A DNA stretch of 64,000 bases from Patiria miniata (Eukaryota > Echinodermata > Asteroidea > Valvatida > Asterinidae), in NCBI RefSeq assembly GCF_015706575.1, contig NW_024037064.1:5207427-5271426 (forward strand). The letters run 5' to 3'. Made by a program: the position numbers and the translations under genes. Below, piece after piece: positions 33,203 to 45,700 of the stretch; the first letter of the stretch is position 1, and each line of letters begins with the position of its first letter. The notes below the pieces were generated by a model, which was not told the origin of the DNA, ran no database searches, and saw only the letters and a program-made list of their open reading frames with translations.

Positions 33203-35709
33203 AAGCTGATTTACCCGATCATAGATCGGGTAGGGCGTATTTGTGTTGGGGTTGAAAGTGTGTGGAGTTAAATGTAAATGGGGGATTTAGTTGAAAAGAC
33301 ATGTAGCTATAGAAAAGCAATTTACGGTGACGCGATCTGAGGCAATTTCTGACCACGTACGATAGTAAAACAAAAGATCATCTTTTAAACATCATTTTCG
33401 AGTTTGGAGTCATTGAATCAGCTGTTCTGAGCAAAAGAATATTATAGTAGGCTACAATTTTTATTCGGGGAAGAAAAAGTGGGGGTAGGGAACCAAACGA
33501 TATTGCCCGCTTTAAAATGTTGGGGTGGGGGTCCCCCATCCCCCACCGATTGACGATGCGCCCATGATAATTATGTACCATGGCATGTATAACTGTCTGT
33601 AAATTTTCCTGTTGGTCTGTTAAATTGCATTTTGTGAGGCAGTCGCGTTTGTTAATGTGGGAAAACTGAGTTGAAAGACTTACCGTATAGTACACAGGCG
33701 AAGGCTGATTGTACTGTTTTGACAATAAATCATAATGGAATAAAACGTGAAGGTGGCATTTGCAATAAAAATGTTGAGTGTGTTACCATAAAATTACATG
33801 AATTAGTCTGAATCAGGGAGGAAGGTCATTATGAAGGTACAGTATTGGACTCTTCAACAAACGTAAACTTGAACTTCTTACAATTTGCGAGACCTGCGAG
33901 GAAAAAGTCGATTTAACTATTTTATTCAGGTTGGCATGGTTCAACCATAATATAAGCAAGGCCAAACAGCCAACAACCGCCAATATTATTATTTATGCAC
34001 TCTTCGTTATTCCAACCCAACATAGTTCAAAGATCACAATATTTGAAGCAATGCATCGATCCCTCGTTGATTTACCCGATCATACTATCGGGTAGGGCGT
34101 AGAGTTGGGGATGAAAATTTGGGGAGATGAATGTAATTGCGGGATTTAGTTGAGAAGACGTGCAGTTATAGAAAAGCAATTTCTGTGGTGCGATCTGAGG
34201 CAATTTCTGACCACTAAAACAATTTTTTTTAGCAAAAGATCATCTTTTAAACATCATTTTTGAGTTTGGTGTCCTTAAAATGAGCTATTCTGAGTAATAG
34301 AATCATTATACACGTAGTAGCTACAATTTTTATTCGGGGAAGAAAAGTGGGGGGGGGGAGGGGACCCAAAAAGTCTCCACCGCTTTAAAATGGGGGGGGG
34401 GGGGGGTGGAGGGGTTCCCCGTCCCCCACCGATTGACGCCCATGATAATTATGTACCATGGCAACAGTCTGTAAATGTTCCCGTTGGTCTGTTAAATTGG
34501 CATTTTGTGAGGCAGTGGCATTTGTGAGAAAACGTACTTGAAAGGCTTGCCGTAGTACACAGGCGAAGGCTGATTAAGAAGGTCATAATTAAGTTTCAGT
34601 ATATTGGACTCTTCAACAAACGTAAACTTGAACGTCTTACAATTTGCGAGACTGTCTGCGAGGAACTTGTCGAGTCAACTGTTATTCAACTTGGGTCAAC
34701 CATCTTTATAAGAGCAAATTTTACTCGGCCTCCGAGAAATGTTTGCTCCTGAAACGATCTGAGACCGCGGTCTTTCGCGACGCCAAAATCGCTTCACGTC
34801 CGTGGAAAAATGTGGAGGGTGTCTTCCGCCGGATCGGACACATTTTCGTTGATTTTTAGTGTGACTGCGTTTAAGATCGCGATGTTTGAAGCAATGCATC
34901 GATCCTTCGTTGATCCCAGACAGGCCCCCGAAATTATAACGCAACACTGTGGCGGGCAGCGAACTCACAACGCTCAGCCTTGGTGGAAGCATGGAGCTGT
35001 ATTAACACACGATGGAAGCAACAGAGCACTATACACGTCACTCACATGCTTGCGCTTCAAATCATGCAAATAGCGAGCACCGTAGACCAAACCTCGTTTC
35101 CAGGGTGTGGAGCAGGCTGCAGTACGCGTTGCCATCGACAGTTTTGGATAGCCCGGAAATACTACGCAGTGTAGACTTTCGATTGGTCAGACCGCGCAAG
35201 GCATACTTAATGTGTAGTCCTTCTGAGTATTCGTTGCACTCGGCGCAGGGGCGGCAAGCGAAGCATATGAAAGAATAGGGGCACTCGGTGGCCACGCACC
35301 ATGGAGAAAAAATATTTTACCAAGGTCACCCCACACCACAATTTGGTGAACGCTTTTACAGAACAGCTGAGTAGAACACGTAAACGAAACCCCTACGTTG
35401 ACCTCGCTGACCTCGCACAGTCTAGACTCGCAGAAAAGCCAGCACAGGGGGCGGCCAGGCAGTCAACGTGAAAGCGCACACGACGGCAAATTTCTGCGCA
35501 AAATGCAGTCACGAAAAATAGACGAAAAGGATCGCCGGTCCGTACGGGAAAATCAGGACGACCCGAAGCGTCCGACCCGGCGGAAGACACCCTCCGTATT
35601 TTTCCACGGACGTGGAGCGATTTTGGCGCAGCGGGAGCCCGCAGTCTCGGATCCTTTCATGAGCAAACATCGTCTCGGAGGCCGAGTTAAACTCTCTCTT
35701 ATATATAGA
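33203..35709. mobile_element. Composite 2.5-kb insertion, only in copy B
   Basis: Copy A reads TATCAATACATGTACAGTG without a break at about 27045; copy B is split there. The insert has two related units (about 33203-33955 and 34066-34705; shared words GATTTACCCGATCATA, GATCTGAGGCAATTTC and TAATTATGTACCATGGCA, and the same G/C-run core) and then a separate TIR element at 34705-35708. GCAATGCATCGATCC occurs at 34050 and 34891, which suggests several rounds of local duplication or nested insertion. Confidence 0.75.
34705..35708. mobile_element. 1.0-kb element with about 150-bp inverted ends
   Basis: TATAAGAGCAAATTTTACTC at the left faces its complement at the right (ending GAGTTAAACTCTCTCTTATA). 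The inverted match continues through CCTCCGAGA, CACGTCCGTGGAAAAAT and GGAGGGTGTCTTCCGCCGG. No transposase is recognisable inside, so it is non-autonomous. Confidence 0.7.
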
Positions 35710-35711
35710 TG

Positions 35712-35889
35712 TACAGTGAAATCTTGATACATGTAAGTCAAAGGGAACAGTTTCTAAATTTGACTTAGCAGAGTTTTGAGTTGAGCAGGGTTGTATATCA
35801 TTGTTATACTACTAAAGGCAATGGATTCTTTGTTTGACTTAATAGTTGTTATGAGTTATCAGAGTTTGACTTTTCGAGATTTCACTGTA
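35712..35889. mobile_element. pogo/Tc1-like MITE, copy B
   Basis: Copy of 27051-27228. The composite insertion abuts its left end. Confidence 0.65.
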
Positions 35890-36972
35890 TTGTGATCTCA
35901 GGGATGCCAAATTAAAGGGCCCATGTAATGTAATTTTGTTTCAATGCAATCAGAAAATGGACCTTTGTGTCCCATTTAACCTCATGGTCTTTTTTTGCTA
36001 TTTTCAAGGGTATTTTGGTGCTTTTTGTGTGTTTATGCTAATCCAAATATCCATATTCATGAGCAAAACTGTGATGTCATTCTGGTCAGAAACCTCAATG
36101 TTACAGTTATTTCAGCACAACAAGTTGCTAGAATTTTGATATTTTGCGGTAGTAAACTTTCTTTTCTTTGGCTAGTCGTTGTTGTGTCAGTACATGACAG
36201 TAAGCCAATGAGCAAACCTTTCTTACAAATGTTTTCCATGAGCAAAATAATGGGTGCTTGATTTGAACAGAAAACCCCTAAACTGAACAGTGTCTTCCTG
36301 AAATGACATCACAGCAACAGCGCCCTCGGTTTTCTGGAAAAGCATGGACAACTTTAAGTTTTTAAAGAAGTGCACTTTTCAATCAAATTAACCAAAAAGG
36401 GATGTCAAATAGTTTTCATACATTTAAGGGAGTAGAAAAGTGCACACATTGTTTGTCTAAGAAAAATTCACTGCATAGAACCTTTAAACACGAAATCTGG
36501 ATACATTAATTTAAATCCCAGACAAAACTTTCAAGTGTACATTTTACTGTATGTAATTGGAAACTTCAACCAATCAAATACTTTACAAAATATAGGTAAA
36601 AAAAATAAACCTGTTTGCAGAAGAAAAGTAATAGGTCGCAAAATTAACATGCAGATTGTTCTGTTTTGTTGACTTGCAGCTTGAAAGAACTGTTATGAAT
36701 CATGTTCTTGTATACATGTACTCAAATTGTTTACTCATAATGATTTTTACATGTGTGTGAATTGTTTTCGTTTTGCTGAAAGAATGCACACCTTTCTTGT
36801 GATCCATGGACAGAACCTTAACGTGGTGGTTGTGTTTTAAATTCTGTAACTTGAAAAGTATATGAGTGATTTGAATGATTCTTGTACTGAGAGAAAGCTT
36901 ATGAATTGGGCTTTCATATCCTAGATTTTTAAAGCGCTGCATGTAGAACTGCACTAAAACACCAGTCCAGAC

Positions 36973-37749
36973 ATTTGGGTCTCTTTTTTTTTTACCAACC
37001 TTGTACTGTCATCTGCTTCATAGTGGGCCAGCCAAAAGTGGAATATTACACTTTTGATGGCATTGTGTGGAAATAGCAGGCAACCATGTCAGATCAATCA
37101 GTCAAAGGATGGAGAAGAAAATGTAGGTGGATACCACCCTTAATTTTTACCCTAAATATACCTAATTTGCATAAATTGTTAATCCCTGCAGTGTTATATA
37201 TTTATTCTTTTTTTTTTAAATTTTTTTTTTGTTGAAAAGTATATTTTGGTGATTCTGTTTACACACCCTTACTTAAATAGCATATGCTTAAGCATATAAG
37301 TGACTGAATAATCATAAGGACATAGTAACAATTGGCTACTATTATACCCAAAAATTGCGCGCATTTACTTTGTCTCCAGATATCATCAAGTAGTCTTGCC
37401 AAACCTCAGTATTGATGAGCTTCAAATTCACCAAGTTGCTTACTGGCACAGTTTCCCTATTAAAACCATATGGAAAATCATATGAACAATGATAACATTG
37501 TGATATTTAGCTCAGCAAACAAAAACAAGCTGACTGTCCGTAACCTGGGCTTAAATTCTGCAAAGGGTCGCCTAGCATGGGAAACTTAAATAAGTACAAG
37601 GAATCCCCCCCTCCCCCCAAAAAATAGAATTGTTGCAATAATTGTGTCAATGTCACAATGTTTTCTTCCCCATTAATTTTCATAAAGGTAAATGACCTTA
37701 TTTACACTTAAAAAGAAACAAATTCACCTTTTTCCCTGCACCATAACAG
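36973..37749. other. No gene recognised
   Basis: Poly-T runs near 37208 and 37225, and a 45-bp inverted match (about 37145-37190) to 2650-2690. The stretch ends in a pyrimidine-rich tract and AACAG before the 37750 block. Confidence 0.45.
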
Positions 37750-37800
37750 ATGATCAGAACAATAGCTGGCACAATGCCTTTGCCATTGAAGGGGGCCTCT
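37750..37800 (+). CDS. Candidate exon (DQNNSWHNAFAIEGGL), phase 1-1
   Basis: The acceptor CCCTGCACCATAACAG and donor GTGAGTGTG frame 51 nt that read DQNNSWHNAFAIEGGL in phase 1, the same phase as all other upstream candidates. There is no second copy to confirm it and the family is not recognised. It could be the last phase-1 exon before the ZU5 part, but an exon with phase 1 entry and phase 0 exit is still missing. Confidence 0.35.
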
Positions 37801-37929
37801 GTGAGTGTGCAGTGATAGCGTGCAATAGCTTAGATCACATGTTGGGGTCGAAGTTTATGTTATACTTATTGGCAGCTCGACAAGAAAGGTGTATCTCTTT
37901 GTGTTTTTAATGTTTTAGAAAAGTACGTT

Positions 37930-38076
37930 GTTGCCAGGCGACACTTGCGAGAAATGTCGTATCTCTTTTTCGTCTTTGCTTTTTAAAGCAGTTTAGTAAA
38001 GTAATTTACTAGAGTGAGATTTGAACAGACAACCTCTGAATCACCGTTGCACTGTTAACTAACTTGTTGAGCCATA
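37930..38076 (-). repeat. tRNA-derived SINE-like repeat, copy C
   Basis: It shares the tail, B box (GTTCAAATCTC on the - strand) and A-box region with 23000-23146 at about 85% identity. It lies outside the A/B duplication, which shows that the repeat is dispersed. Confidence 0.55.
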
Positions 38077-38842
38077 TGGTTGTGCTCTCCTAATTTTTAC
38101 GTGCCTCGTTTCACAGTGCAGTGATAAGTATTTACATTGTAAACGAAAATGCTTGTGCATTTAATACATGTTTTCCGTTTAATTCAAACAAATTATCATC
38201 CAAATTAGCTTCAGAGTAATTCATTTTGTAGCGCCAAATGGAATATAGTTGTAAGAAAAATCAATAAGTTTACCTTGCACGCAATCAAACATTACGCTGA
38301 TTCAAATTGAAATCAGCGAAGATTAATCAAATTCACCAAAAGCCTCGAGGCAAGGATTTGAGGTCATATGGCTTAATTGGCAAATATTTTTGACATTTAA
38401 AGGTAGAGAAGACAATTGACGGCAATCCATAAGAATCATACCAAATTATTGTAAAAAAGCTTACTTGGTTTAAAGATAGTCATGACACTAAACTCCCTGT
38501 GAAATTGTTCCTTCTGACATGCCGGCATTTTGAAGAAAACAATAAAATTATGTCATATCCAAAGATGTGTCAAGGGACACTTTTTGGGAATTTTTTATTT
38601 TCATTTGTTGACTTGTAATTTGGCGAATCCGTTAACACAATGCGTATATGCGCACGCGGTTGCCATTATTTGCTGGTTCAGTGTGTGACATACAATTCAT
38701 TTCTTCAGTCAACCACGGTTTATTAAAAATGAAGCATAGCAGCCCAAAGGCCAAATTACAAGACATCTTTATTATCGGACATCTTTACAAAAATAAGAGT
38801 ACAACAGAAGTGACCTAACTACAGTTTGTAGGAACTATGTTC
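38077..38842. other. No gene recognised
   Basis: AT-rich. One open block after TTTCTTCAG at 38709 was considered as an exon and rejected. Confidence 0.45.
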
Positions 38843-40316
38843 TAGTTTAGTCGGAAAAGGGGGGTATCGTGCACCCTCGGAAATCAATTTCTAATCAACG
38901 TGTCTAGGTCAGATAAAATGCCTAGAAAACGATTTGCTATGTTAAAAAATTCAAAAAATGTCCCACGTATTGTTTTTATGCAAATTAGTGCCGCCATTAC
39001 CGAAAAATCTATTTTTAATTATATCTCAGCCAATATTGCAGATAACTGAACGAACTAGGGGTCTAAACCCATGTTTTCAAGGTCAGAGATCACAATAAAA
39101 CTATTTTGGAAGTCACCACATGTGTCTGTGGCATAGGAATATGCAAATTAGTGCCGCTAATACCGGAACATCATGTTTTTGGCATATCTCGGCCAATATA
39201 GAACATAACTACACCAGTAAGGTGTCTAAACCCATGTTTTGATGGTCAAGTATCATTAGAAGACCATTCACGAAGTAACTATGTGTGTCTTTGGCATGAA
39301 AATATGTAAAATATTAAGTGTCGGTTTATCAGATATTTGATTTTTAGCCAATATCTCGGCCAATATTGCACATAACTACACAAGTAAGGTGTCTAAACCC
39401 ATGTTTTGAGGGTCAGATATTAGAAGACCATTTACGAAGTAACTATGTGTGTCTTTGGCATGAAAATATGTAAATTCTAATTTGCCGGTTTATCAAAAAA
39501 TTGATTTTTAGCCAATATTATATTCAATTTCAGCCAATAGTACAGTTTATTTTAAATATGATGGCTTAAAATAAACTTTGATCATTATTGCTTATCAAAA
39601 ACCTTTCTGTCAACATTAGCTGCAATATTGGCCGAGATATTGGCTAAAAATCAAATTTCCGATAAATCGACACTTTTGAATTTACATATTTACCTGCCAA
39701 GGACACGCATAGTTACTTCGTGAATGGTCTTCTAATGATACCTGACCCTCAAAACATGGGTTTAGATACCTTACTTGTGTAGTTATGTGCAATATTGGCC
39801 GAGATATTGGCTAAAAATCAAATATCTGATAAACCGACACTTTATAATTTACATATTTTCATGCCAAAGACACACAAGTTACTTCGTGAATGGTCTTCTA
39901 ATGATACTTGACCCTCCAAACATGGGTTTAGACACCTTACTGGTGTAGTTATGTGCTATATTGGCCGAGATATGCCAAAAACATAACTTTCCGGTATTTG
40001 CGGCACTAATTTGCATATTCCTATGCCACAGACACATGTGGTCACTTCCAAAATAGTTTTATTGTGATCTCTGACCTTGAAAACATAGGTTTAGACACCT
40101 AGTTCGTTCAGTTATCAGCAATATTGGCTGAGATATAATTAAAAATAGATTTTTCGGTAATGGCGGCACTAATTTGCATAAAAAAACAATACGTGGGACA
40201 TTTTTTGAATTTTTTAACATAGCAAATCGTTTTCTACGCATTTTTTCTGACCTAGACACGTTGATTAGAAATTGATTTCCGAGGGTGCACGATACCCCCC
40301 TTTTCCGACTGAACTA
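38843..40316. mobile_element. Foldback element FB1, about 720-bp inverted arms with internal repeats
   Basis: The ends TAGTTTAGTCGGAAAAGG and its near-exact complement enclose two arms that mirror each other almost completely. Each arm contains about four tandem units of about 165 bp marked by TCGGCCAATATTGCA, GGTGTCTAAACCCATGTTTT and ATATGCAAATTAGTGCCG-like words (in mirror order in the right arm). A 3-bp TTC flanks both sides. There is no transposase. This is the classical foldback layout: a long hairpin with subterminal repeats. Confidence 0.9.
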
Positions 40317-42737
40317 TTCCGTTTGATGGCAAGCAAGAAGCTGATAAAATATGGATTATCAAAGATTAAATCTAGAAATCTTTGATTGCCTGTCATCCGA
40401 TACTTGATGACGTCACGATCATCGTGACGTAATTACCGAAAAACTCGAGAGCTATATTAATTGTTGTGCTATTTGATGCAAAAACCTGGATTATATCTCT
40501 TGCAGTTGATTTTTCGAAAAAAGGTGACGTCATCAATCGTTCTCCCCCAAACTTGTTGGTAGCATGAAGCTGATTATACACAACTATTATAAGGTGATTT
40601 TAGCAAACCTCTCCACGCGCATCAACTGATTATTATTTTTAAATATTTTTAAACCAGCTGCTAGAGGATGCTCTAACATGTTATGACGTCACCGGTAATA
40701 TTCTTGTAAAGTACAACCTAGCCAGAGACTAGTATCGTTGAAAACAAGTTCACATCTTTTTCCACTTTCAAATTACAAGGCACTTCGGTTAGGACCGGAT
40801 TGAACGGTCACGTGATTTTGCACGTAATATAAAAAAATGAAGACCCCACATTATTCTATCAATTCCCGTAAACAGCAAAATGAGATCTCTCGCAGTAGAT
40901 TTTATATTGATTTTCAAAGATTATATCTAGAAATCTTGTGCTGCTTGTTGTCACCACCAAACTCAGATTTGTAATTTTCTTATTTTATTGCTTGAGATTT
41001 CTAGGTAGTGAACCCAGTTTAAATTAACTACTTCAAACACAAGCAAGAATGTCAATCGTTTCTCAAAAGTGCGGGGGGGGGACATACCTTGATCGGAACT
41101 GGGCGCGAAGCATGAAGCCCTTACAACGTTGGGTTCGGGGCCCACTTTATAAAGGGCCCCCAAAAAAAAGTGGATTCCAAATGCTCTGTGGTGTGATCTG
41201 AGGCAATTTCTTACCACTTTCCTCCATGCTTTAACTAATATTTTCTTAGCAAAGAACATTGTTTTCGAGGTTGGAGTCATTGAATCAGCTACTGGTATTC
41301 TGAGCTATAGGCGTGTGGTTCGAAGCCTGCTTAAGGGCCCCGGAAAAATGGATTCTAGATGCTCTGTGGTGCGATTTGAGGCCATTTCTGACCACTTTAA
41401 CCAATATTTCCTTGTCAAAAGATAATGATTTAAACAATTTTCTCGGGTTTTCTGAGCTAAAGGCATAGGGTTTGGGGCCCGCTTAAGGGCCCCGACACAT
41501 TTTGGATTCTAAATGCTTTGTGATATGATCTAGTGAGGCAATTTCTGACCACTTTAACCAATATTTCCTTAGTGAAAGATACATTGTAGTACATAATAGG
41601 GCCCTGTAAATGAGACACGAGTTCAAAAATCTGGGGGAGGGGACATTTGATATTGTGTCCCCAACCCTTCAAAAAGAGGGGGGGGGGGCAATGTCCCCCT
41701 CCCCCCCCGGATTGACGCCCATGTGTACGTGTATGCTTTGTTGGTGTGTCAAATTTAATTGCATTTGAAGAAGAATAATTCCTTTACCCATGTCACTTTC
41801 ATTTTGACTCACCCTGTAAATACATATATAAAACTGGATTGAGAATAAGATGATGAAAGTTGAACACAAACATAAGACAAAGGGAAGACTGTGTTAAAAC
41901 AACTGAATTAGCATACAACTTGAATTAGAACAAACATAAACTAGAGATTCGCGTTTGTTGCTACAAATGCAGAGTTGTCGGGTAGACAACTATTTTATAA
42001 AACACTGTCCAGTTAAGTTATGAATATATTTATGTAAGAACAAAGGATCGAGAAATTAAATCCTTTCCAGGACAATCAATTAAATTTCAGTTAACATTCC
42101 ATCCACACATACAAGTTATTTCTGGCTTGATAACGTCATTAGTCAAAAACGGGAAGTGAGTACTGATTTAGTTCGAGTGGATGTTCATTGTGAAGTTAAA
42201 TAACGTATGAAATTTTGGAAAATATCAGTGTATGTATTCATAACACCGAACTTCCGATTGGATGATGTCACCGTATTTGAAAGCAAAAGGTGAACATTGT
42301 AATGATATCGTTATTTGGGCTAAGATATACGACATGGATCAAATGATAGTATTAAATTTAAAATATGATCGTTGCCAAATTTTCATAAAAGTAAATTCCG
42401 GTCTGATAACGTCATGAATATGAATCCTTGCCAAGTTATCTGTGGTTTATCAAAGAATATCGAGGGTCGATTTGGTAAAATTTCAACCTATGGTTTTTAA
42501 AGTTAAGAAAAGAAACAATATTTTATGTGCCGCTAGGGGGCGCCCTTTCGGATGATGACGTCATCACACTGTTTTTGTGTCTGGCATTTCTCACTAAACA
42601 CTTTCATAATACATGTGTTTTTAGTAAATTGCTTCCGCTTTTGAGTTATATTCAGTTTTTATTGCACTTTCGGTAACACCGGAAGTAAAGGTCAAGCGGT
42701 TTTGTGTCTGGGAACATAAAATGTTTCTCACGGCATA
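40317..42737. other. No gene; ACGTCA-rich and G/C-run repeats
   Basis: 40400-40700 and 42240-42570 hold several TGACGTCA words. 41060-41730 contains three tandem-like copies of the G/C-run MITE core (GATCTGAGGCAATTTC, TTTCTGACCACTTTAACC) ending in GGATTGACGCCCATG, plus TTTGACTCACCCTGTA near 41804, a lone mariner-type end. Confidence 0.5.
40410..40430. repeat. Perfect palindrome of ACGTCA (CRE-like) half-sites
   Basis: ACGTCACGAT, a single C, then ATCGTGACGT: 10-bp arms, each containing a CRE-like ACGTCA. It could bind a bZIP factor, but it lies in a dispersed repeat and no promoter is nearby. Confidence 0.6.
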
Positions 42738-45700
42738 TAGTCGGATGTCTTAGGGATTCTTGGTTCAGATTCTTCCAAAAGCACCAAAATTTGGCACAGA
42801 TATTGTCCATACCATACTATTTCGATTTTTGACGGGCGCCAAGACGGGCGCCCCATGGGGCCGCCATATTGGCAAAATCCAATATGGCCGCCATCCAGGT
42901 CAGAGGTCAATCGAACTAAACGAGCTAGAATCATGAATAATACCACTTTTCAGGTATTTTGGGGGTCGAGCAATCTGAATTTGATGTTATTTTAACAATT
43001 TGAGGCAAGACAGATGCCCCAAGGGACCGCCAAATTGGCAAAATCCAAAATGGCCGCCACATATATATCACAGTTGAACAAATAACAAGCTAAACTCCTA
43101 AATAATACCATCTTTAATGGGTTTTCGGGGTCACAGAATCTAAATCTGATGTCATTTTAATGATTTGAGGCAAGACAGATGCCCTAGGAGCCGCCATATT
43201 AAGAAAAAATGACCGCCACCCAGGTTGGAGGTACTCGCAGTTAAAACAATACAACTACAGGTGTTTTTTTTGGGGGGGGGGGGGTCCAAATATCTGATTC
43301 TGATGTTATTTTAATGATTTGATGTCAAGTTTGGCCACTCGAGATCATTCCGGTAAAAGCTCTTGTTTCTGGTGCGTCATTCCATATAAAAACCTTTTCC
43401 TATTAGCTGTACATGTCGAAAAGTGTTACATCTATACACATGCCACAGAAACAATCTTAAATTGGAGCGAGAAAATTGTCCTAAGTTATTAAAAGGATGG
43501 ACAGGTGCGTGTGGTGTGTGCCCGCCATGCTGAGGATGGGTGGTGCTATCACCCAACGGTCGTTTCATTTTCTCACCACCCAAGATGTTGATTACAGATA
43601 ACCAAGGCTCAGGGCAACCTCTCACTTGGTGAGTTCCAGCGATATGCCCAAACCGTAAATATCCATTTCTCGCATGAGAACCCTGCAGTGAAGCGGGCTC
43701 ATCAAGCTTGACTTCTCCGACACATCAACTCCAAAGCTACCTGACTCTTCTGTGGTCCAACCTCCCCCCCCCCCCCCCCCAATTGAACTCACGTCATTGT
43801 ACCCAGACTTGACAAGCGAAGTTAGTCCATCCCTTGATGTGCAAGTTCACAAGGTCAAAAAAGGATGAGGCTTAGATGGCATATGTACCAGCTTGCTGAA
43901 GCAAGGCAAGTTCGCAGATGGTGACATCATCGCCTGGTTGGCATACAATGAAATCAGTGCTAGCAAACCAGTTGGCAAAGCCCCATGCCGAAATCAGGGT
44001 CTAGGCCCTATTCCTAGACACGGCCGCATCCACATCTTCAATGTTCAAGCACGCGATGGAACTGCACGATGCAGGGCACTGAATCCCCCAACCCAGGCCA
44101 GACCAACGTGTTTGGATCAGTCACGTACTGTATGATTTTATCAAACTGCCTTCAAAAGTCAATACCACCGATTTTTTTTTTAGGAGAAGACAAGTTTGTA
44201 CCTATGATGGGCATACAGCGTGCTGCACATTGAAGACAAGATTCATCAATGTGATAGGGAAGCACCTACCTCACTCTGGGAGGGCCACTGTCCTTTCTCA
44301 GGCTGAGGTCCTGACATTCGCTCACAGTCTAAACACGATGAGCATTACATCATCGGCACGAGGTACGCCCATTAAGTCCCTCTCACGTCACTTTACCTGG
44401 TCAAGCAGACGCCTACTCAGAGCATTGTAAAAATGTAATGGGCACACCGGAGTAATTCGTTATGCGACCCACTGAGCCTAAAGTGAAGGATTGAGAGTTA
44501 AGTCACTGCGATCACTTTCGAGAATTTTCAAGCTGTTTTGGAGATCCTTGGCCTATTGGAGCTCTGGGTGGGCTTCGGAAGTGGTGAAAAGTACAGTAAC
44601 ATACTAGTCCATAGTATCTACTCCGATCTTGGTCCGACAAAGTCCTTGGCACCACCCCTCTTCCAAAGCATAACATGGTGCGACACGTCTTGCTTCGCCA
44701 TGTCATGCGGAGTAAGGGGTGTGGTGCAGATGCAAGTGTCAAATGGGCCAGACATCGCTTCTTCACTACTGGAAGCAGCTTGCTGGAAGCATCCCAGCTA
44801 CCTGCCATGCTGTTTGAACATGTAAAGCAACCGCTACTACAGGCCACCTCGGTCCAGCAGGAAATTCCTGACTTCATCGAGGGGGGTTGGCACAAAGATG
44901 GTACCAGTACATGGCAACCACTATGGACCACACTCTCAATGATGCTTGAGTGGCATGCGCCATTCTCGTGCACTGTGGTCCTCTACCAATTATGGAGACA
45001 TCTGCATATTGGACGGTAGTGATGACCAGTAGAGTACTCATTTCTGGCCGGGCATCATAGAGGGCGAGCCAGAATGTAAAGGTGGTAATATCAATCACTG
45101 GTACCGATAGAAGTGCATATTGTAAATAAACAGCTCCGTTCAAACGCACACAGCGGCATATAGCATTTTGTCACTGCAGATATCATCTCCAAATATTTTA
45201 ATAAAAATAGTTCAAACAATAGTCTTCAATGATAAGTCAAAAATGTGACATACAATACAATAGATTCAGATTCTACGACCCTGAAAAACCCCGTAAAATG
45301 GTATCATTAATGCTTCTAGCTCGTTTAGTTTTTAACTGTGACTGACCTCTAACTTGGCAGGCGGCCTGGATTGTTCCAATATGGCGGCCCCCTTGGGCAT
45401 CCATCTTGCATCAAATCATTAAAATATAACCTCAGATTCAGATTCGTTGTCACCTAAAACCCCTCCAAAGTTGTATTACTTATGATTCTAGCTAGTTTAG
45501 TTTTTTAACTGCGGTATGTGGCGGCCATTTTGGATTTTGCCAATATGGTGGTCCCTTGGGGCGTCTGTCTTGCCTCAAATCTTTAAAATAACATCAGATT
45601 CAGATTGCTTGACCCCCAAAATACCTGAAAAGTGGTATTATTATGATTCTAGCTCGTTTAGTTCGATTGACCTCTGACCTGGATGGCGGCCATATTGGAT

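Larger units (their letters stand above)
28471..36972. repeat. Tandem segmental duplication, copy B
   Basis: Partner of 22520-28310. It is longer because of a MITE (28561-28750) and a composite insertion (33203-35709) that are absent from copy A. Its right border (CACCAGTCCAGAC) is exactly where copy A also ends at 28310. Only about 160 bp separate the two copies. Confidence 0.92.

Noticed and set aside
38711-38812. Open block after TTTCTTCAG that would switch phase 1 to 0
   Set aside because: The donor (GTGACC) is poor, the composition is AT-rich, and there is no homologous copy.
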